DNA of 6,407 nt, taken from assembly GCA_023489065.1 (NCBI GenBank), contig JAMDCL010000084.1, positions 1 to 6,407 on the forward strand, in the 5' to 3' direction. Made by a program: the position numbers and the translations under genes. The stretch is from Deltaproteobacteria bacterium. GTDB lineage: Bacteria; JAMCPX01. Below, in pieces: positions 4,632 to 6,407 of the stretch; positions within the stretch are counted from its first letter, which is position 1; each line of letters opens with the position of its first letter. The notes under the pieces were generated by a model. The model saw only the letters and a list, made by a program, of their open reading frames with translations, was not told the origin of the DNA and ran no database searches.

Positions 4632-5882
4632 ATGAGGTCTGCACGACCCGTTGTCCTGGGTTATGATGCCGTGTCTCCGCTTGGCACTGTTTTCGAGGAT
4701 CAGTGGAACAGGGCAGCAGGCGGTCGCAGCGGCATAGGTCCGTTGACCCGGTTTCCTCTGAGAGAGAATTTTCCCGTGCAGGTGGCCGGAGAGGTTGCCG
4801 ATGTCGACGTTACTCCGTATCCCTTTCTCAGACCCAGGGAAATGGTTCACTGGAAATCGCCGATTTTTAAATATGGGATGCTCGTGGTACATCGTACCCT
4901 GAAAAAGATAGGTCTGGACATCACCAAAGAACTTTCCCCGAGAATAGCAACAACGTTCAGTACGGCCATCGGCGGCCTTGATGCCGTCCTCGATGCAGAC
5001 AGGGCTTTGGTACAATCCGGACAACTGCCGAAACCTTACGTTAACCCAAATTCCTGCATCAATATGGTAGGCGGGAAGGTATCGATCCTGACCAACGCCA
5101 CAGGCCCGATTCTGACCACGGTCACGGCCTGTGCCACGGGAAGCACCTCGATGATTATCGGCTCCCTGTTGTTGCAGAACGGCATGGCGGATGTCGCCAT
5201 TTGCGGGGCAGTGGATTTCCCGCTTGTGGAAAGCATCGTGGCAGGATTTGCAACCATGAACGGGGCATACCAGAACAGTGTGGAGTCTTTACCGGATTCT
5301 CCGGAACGTGCAAGCAGGCCGTTTTCCATCAACAGACGCGGGTTTATCATATCGGAAGGTGCTGGATGCATCATCCTGTCGACCAGGGAATTTGCAGAGG
5401 CACATGGTTTAGGCTATGCCCTGGAACTGGCAGGATGGTCTATGACTGCCGATGCCTACCACTCCGTAGCACCGCGGCAGGACACTGTCGTCCATTGTAT
5501 CGATGGTGCCATAAAACATGCCGGTATCAGCCCCGGGGACATCAGTGCGATCAACGCACATGCTACCTCGACCAAGGTCGGGGATGAGGTTGAGTATCTG
5601 GCCCTCCGGCAGATTTTCCAGGACAGGATTCCACCGGTCAGCGCGAACAAATCCATGATCGGACACGCGATGGGAGCCTCCAGTGCCCTGGAGAGTATAT
5701 TTGCCATGGAAGGAATGATGAGGGACACGATACTCCCGACGATAAATTATACGCCGGATCCTGCCATAAACATTGACTGTGTTCCCGGCTCCGTCAGAAC
5801 GCTGAAACAAGAATATGTTTTAAAGAACGCATTCGGCTTTGGCGGTGCCAATGCCTGCATCATATTTCACAGGACGAGATGA
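4632..5882 (+). CDS. Beta-ketoacyl-ACP synthase, FabF-like, catalytically complete
   Basis: The product is 416 residues from ATG 4632. A GTG at 4623 would add three residues, but AGGTG (4621-4625) sits 6 nt before the ATG and serves better as its ribosome binding site. The full-length thiolase-fold condensing enzyme is visible: nucleophile C167 in TVTACATGS, first His H310 in INAHATST (usually NAHGTST, so Ala replaces Gly), K340 and second His H345 in ANKSMIGHAMGASSALE, and the closing FGFGGANACIIF (401-412). DAYHSVAP (274-281) is the typical FabF-type loop. The set C-H-H plus Lys indicates an active decarboxylating Claisen condensation of acyl-enzyme with malonyl-ACP. The length is that of KAS II. 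The tightly coupled second ketosynthase and the adjacent radical SAM pair argue for a specialised lipid or polyketide pathway rather than housekeeping FabF. Ladderane synthesis in anammox bacteria is one candidate, by gene content only. Confidence 0.92.
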   Translation: MRSARPVVLGYDAVSPLGTVFEDQWNRAAGGRSGIGPLTRFPLRENFPVQVAGEVADVDVTPYPFLRPREMVHWKSPIFKYGMLVVHRTLKKIGLDITKELSPRIATTFSTAIGGLDAVLDADRALVQSGQLPKPYVNPNSCINMVGGKVSILTNATGPILTTVTACATGSTSMIIGSLLLQNGMADVAICGAVDFPLVESIVAGFATMNGAYQNSVESLPDSPERASRPFSINRRGFIISEGAGCIILSTREFAEAHGLGYALELAGWSMTADAYHSVAPRQDTVVHCIDGAIKHAGISPGDISAINAHATSTKVGDEVEYLALRQIFQDRIPPVSANKSMIGHAMGASSALESIFAMEGMMRDTILPTINYTPDPAINIDCVPGSVRTLKQEYVLKNAFGFGGANACIIFHRTR

Positions 5883-5889
5883 GGAGAGT

Positions 5890-6407
5890 ATGAAATCACC
5901 AAAAAACAGACGGGTCTTTGTAGTAGGGTATGCAGCTGCAACACCCCTGGGAAAGACGTTTGACGAAACATGGAAGCGGGCAGTGCGGGGAGAAACGGGC
6001 TTCCGGCACGTTACCAGGTGCCAGGTGGATACACCGGCAAATGTGGTCGGGGAGATCCCGGATTGGAATCCCGCAGGCCTGGATTTTTCCAGTGAGAAAG
6101 AGGCCAAAGAATGGAATGCAATGTATGTGATCCTGACGATGGCGGTATGCAAAGACGCATTGGCGCATGCACGGCTCGAGATGATAGACGGTGTCAAAGA
6201 AAGGACCGCATGCATGATAGGCTCTGCGATTAATGGTCATGATGCCTATAGGAAGGCAACGATCAATTTACAGGAGAAGGGGCCGAACTTTGTCAGCAAT
6301 TACCTCCTGCCCAATCTCTGTGCCAATCTGCCTTCGGGGAAGGCGAGTATGCTGCTGGGGTTCACGGGACCTATCTTTTCTCCGCAGGCCGCGTGTGCTT
6401 CGGGAAA
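5890..6407 (+). CDS. Second FabF-like beta-ketoacyl synthase, 3' end outside window
   Basis: 172 codons are visible. The N-terminus (RVFVVGYAAATPLGKTFDETW) parallels that of the preceding gene (PVVLGYDAVSPLGTVFEDQW). The frame reaches the active-site region GPIFSPQAACASG, with C169 as the presumed nucleophile, three residues before the visible translation ends. The two His and the Lys lie beyond the edge, so activity cannot be judged. The Cys is kept, so this is not a classic chain-length factor with Gln at that position. GAGGAG (5881-5886) overlaps the TGA of the upstream gene (5880-5882) and precedes ATG 5890 by 3 nt or slightly more. Only 7 nt separate the genes, which implies translational coupling and perhaps a paired (heterodimeric) ketosynthase. 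A minus-strand frame over this region is a shadow. Confidence 0.88.
   Translation, partial: MKSPKNRRVFVVGYAAATPLGKTFDETWKRAVRGETGFRHVTRCQVDTPANVVGEIPDWNPAGLDFSSEKEAKEWNAMYVILTMAVCKDALAHARLEMIDGVKERTACMIGSAINGHDAYRKATINLQEKGPNFVSNYLLPNLCANLPSGKASMLLGFTGPIFSPQAACASG

Noticed and set aside
4432..4635. A 67-codon plus-strand open frame before the ketosynthase
   Set aside because: It is mostly repeat-element sequence, its likely product has low complexity, and it has no ribosome binding site.
4362..5024. A 220-codon minus-strand open frame
   Set aside because: It is antisense to the ketosynthase start and translates repeat copy B; the ketosynthase on the plus strand has complete catalytic motifs.

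Overview
The window reads as bacterial chromosome holding part of an unusual fatty-acid or polyketide-type gene neighbourhood. Two consecutive radical SAM enzyme genes are followed by two consecutive beta-ketoacyl-ACP synthase (FabF-like) genes, all on the + strand. Upstream lie a secreted YceI-like (lipid-binding fold) protein gene and, at the left edge, an AT-rich stretch with two convergent DUF6922-like genes. Clusters that mix several radical SAM proteins with several FabF paralogues are best known from anammox planctomycetes, where they are candidates for ladderane lipid synthesis. That match is an inference from gene content. No marker gene here fixes the phylum, and other Gram-negative lineages with intergenic CCCTC/GAGGG repeats remain possible.

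Layout. 1-71 (+) is the 3' end of a gene cut by the window edge, and 107-415 (-) is a small DUF6922-like gene. The two are tail to tail, share a perfect 32-bp inverted repeat in their 3' ends, and are separated by a small bidirectional hairpin. 416-703 has no convincing gene but holds a plausible promoter and a leader with hairpins. 704-1447 (+) is the YceI-like gene. 1448-2022 is non-coding and carries a hairpin, a ~163-bp MITE-like element (copy A) and a candidate promoter/operator. 2023-3111 and 3234-4235 (+) are the two radical SAM genes. 4236-4631 is non-coding and carries a hairpin, copy B of the same element in inverted orientation, and a solitary element end. 4632-5882 and 5890-6407 (+, the second cut by the window edge) are the two tightly coupled ketosynthases.

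How the parts may work together (inference): the ketosynthases would extend or condense ACP-bound acyl chains, and the radical SAM pair would carry out a difficult C-H or C=C chemistry on the product or on a carrier. The YceI-like protein could bind a lipid in the periplasm or an equivalent compartment. The two inverted copies of the MITE-like element bracket exactly the radical SAM pair. This is a notable architecture, because recombination between them could invert that segment, and the elements carry terminator-like hairpins that may separate the transcription units.
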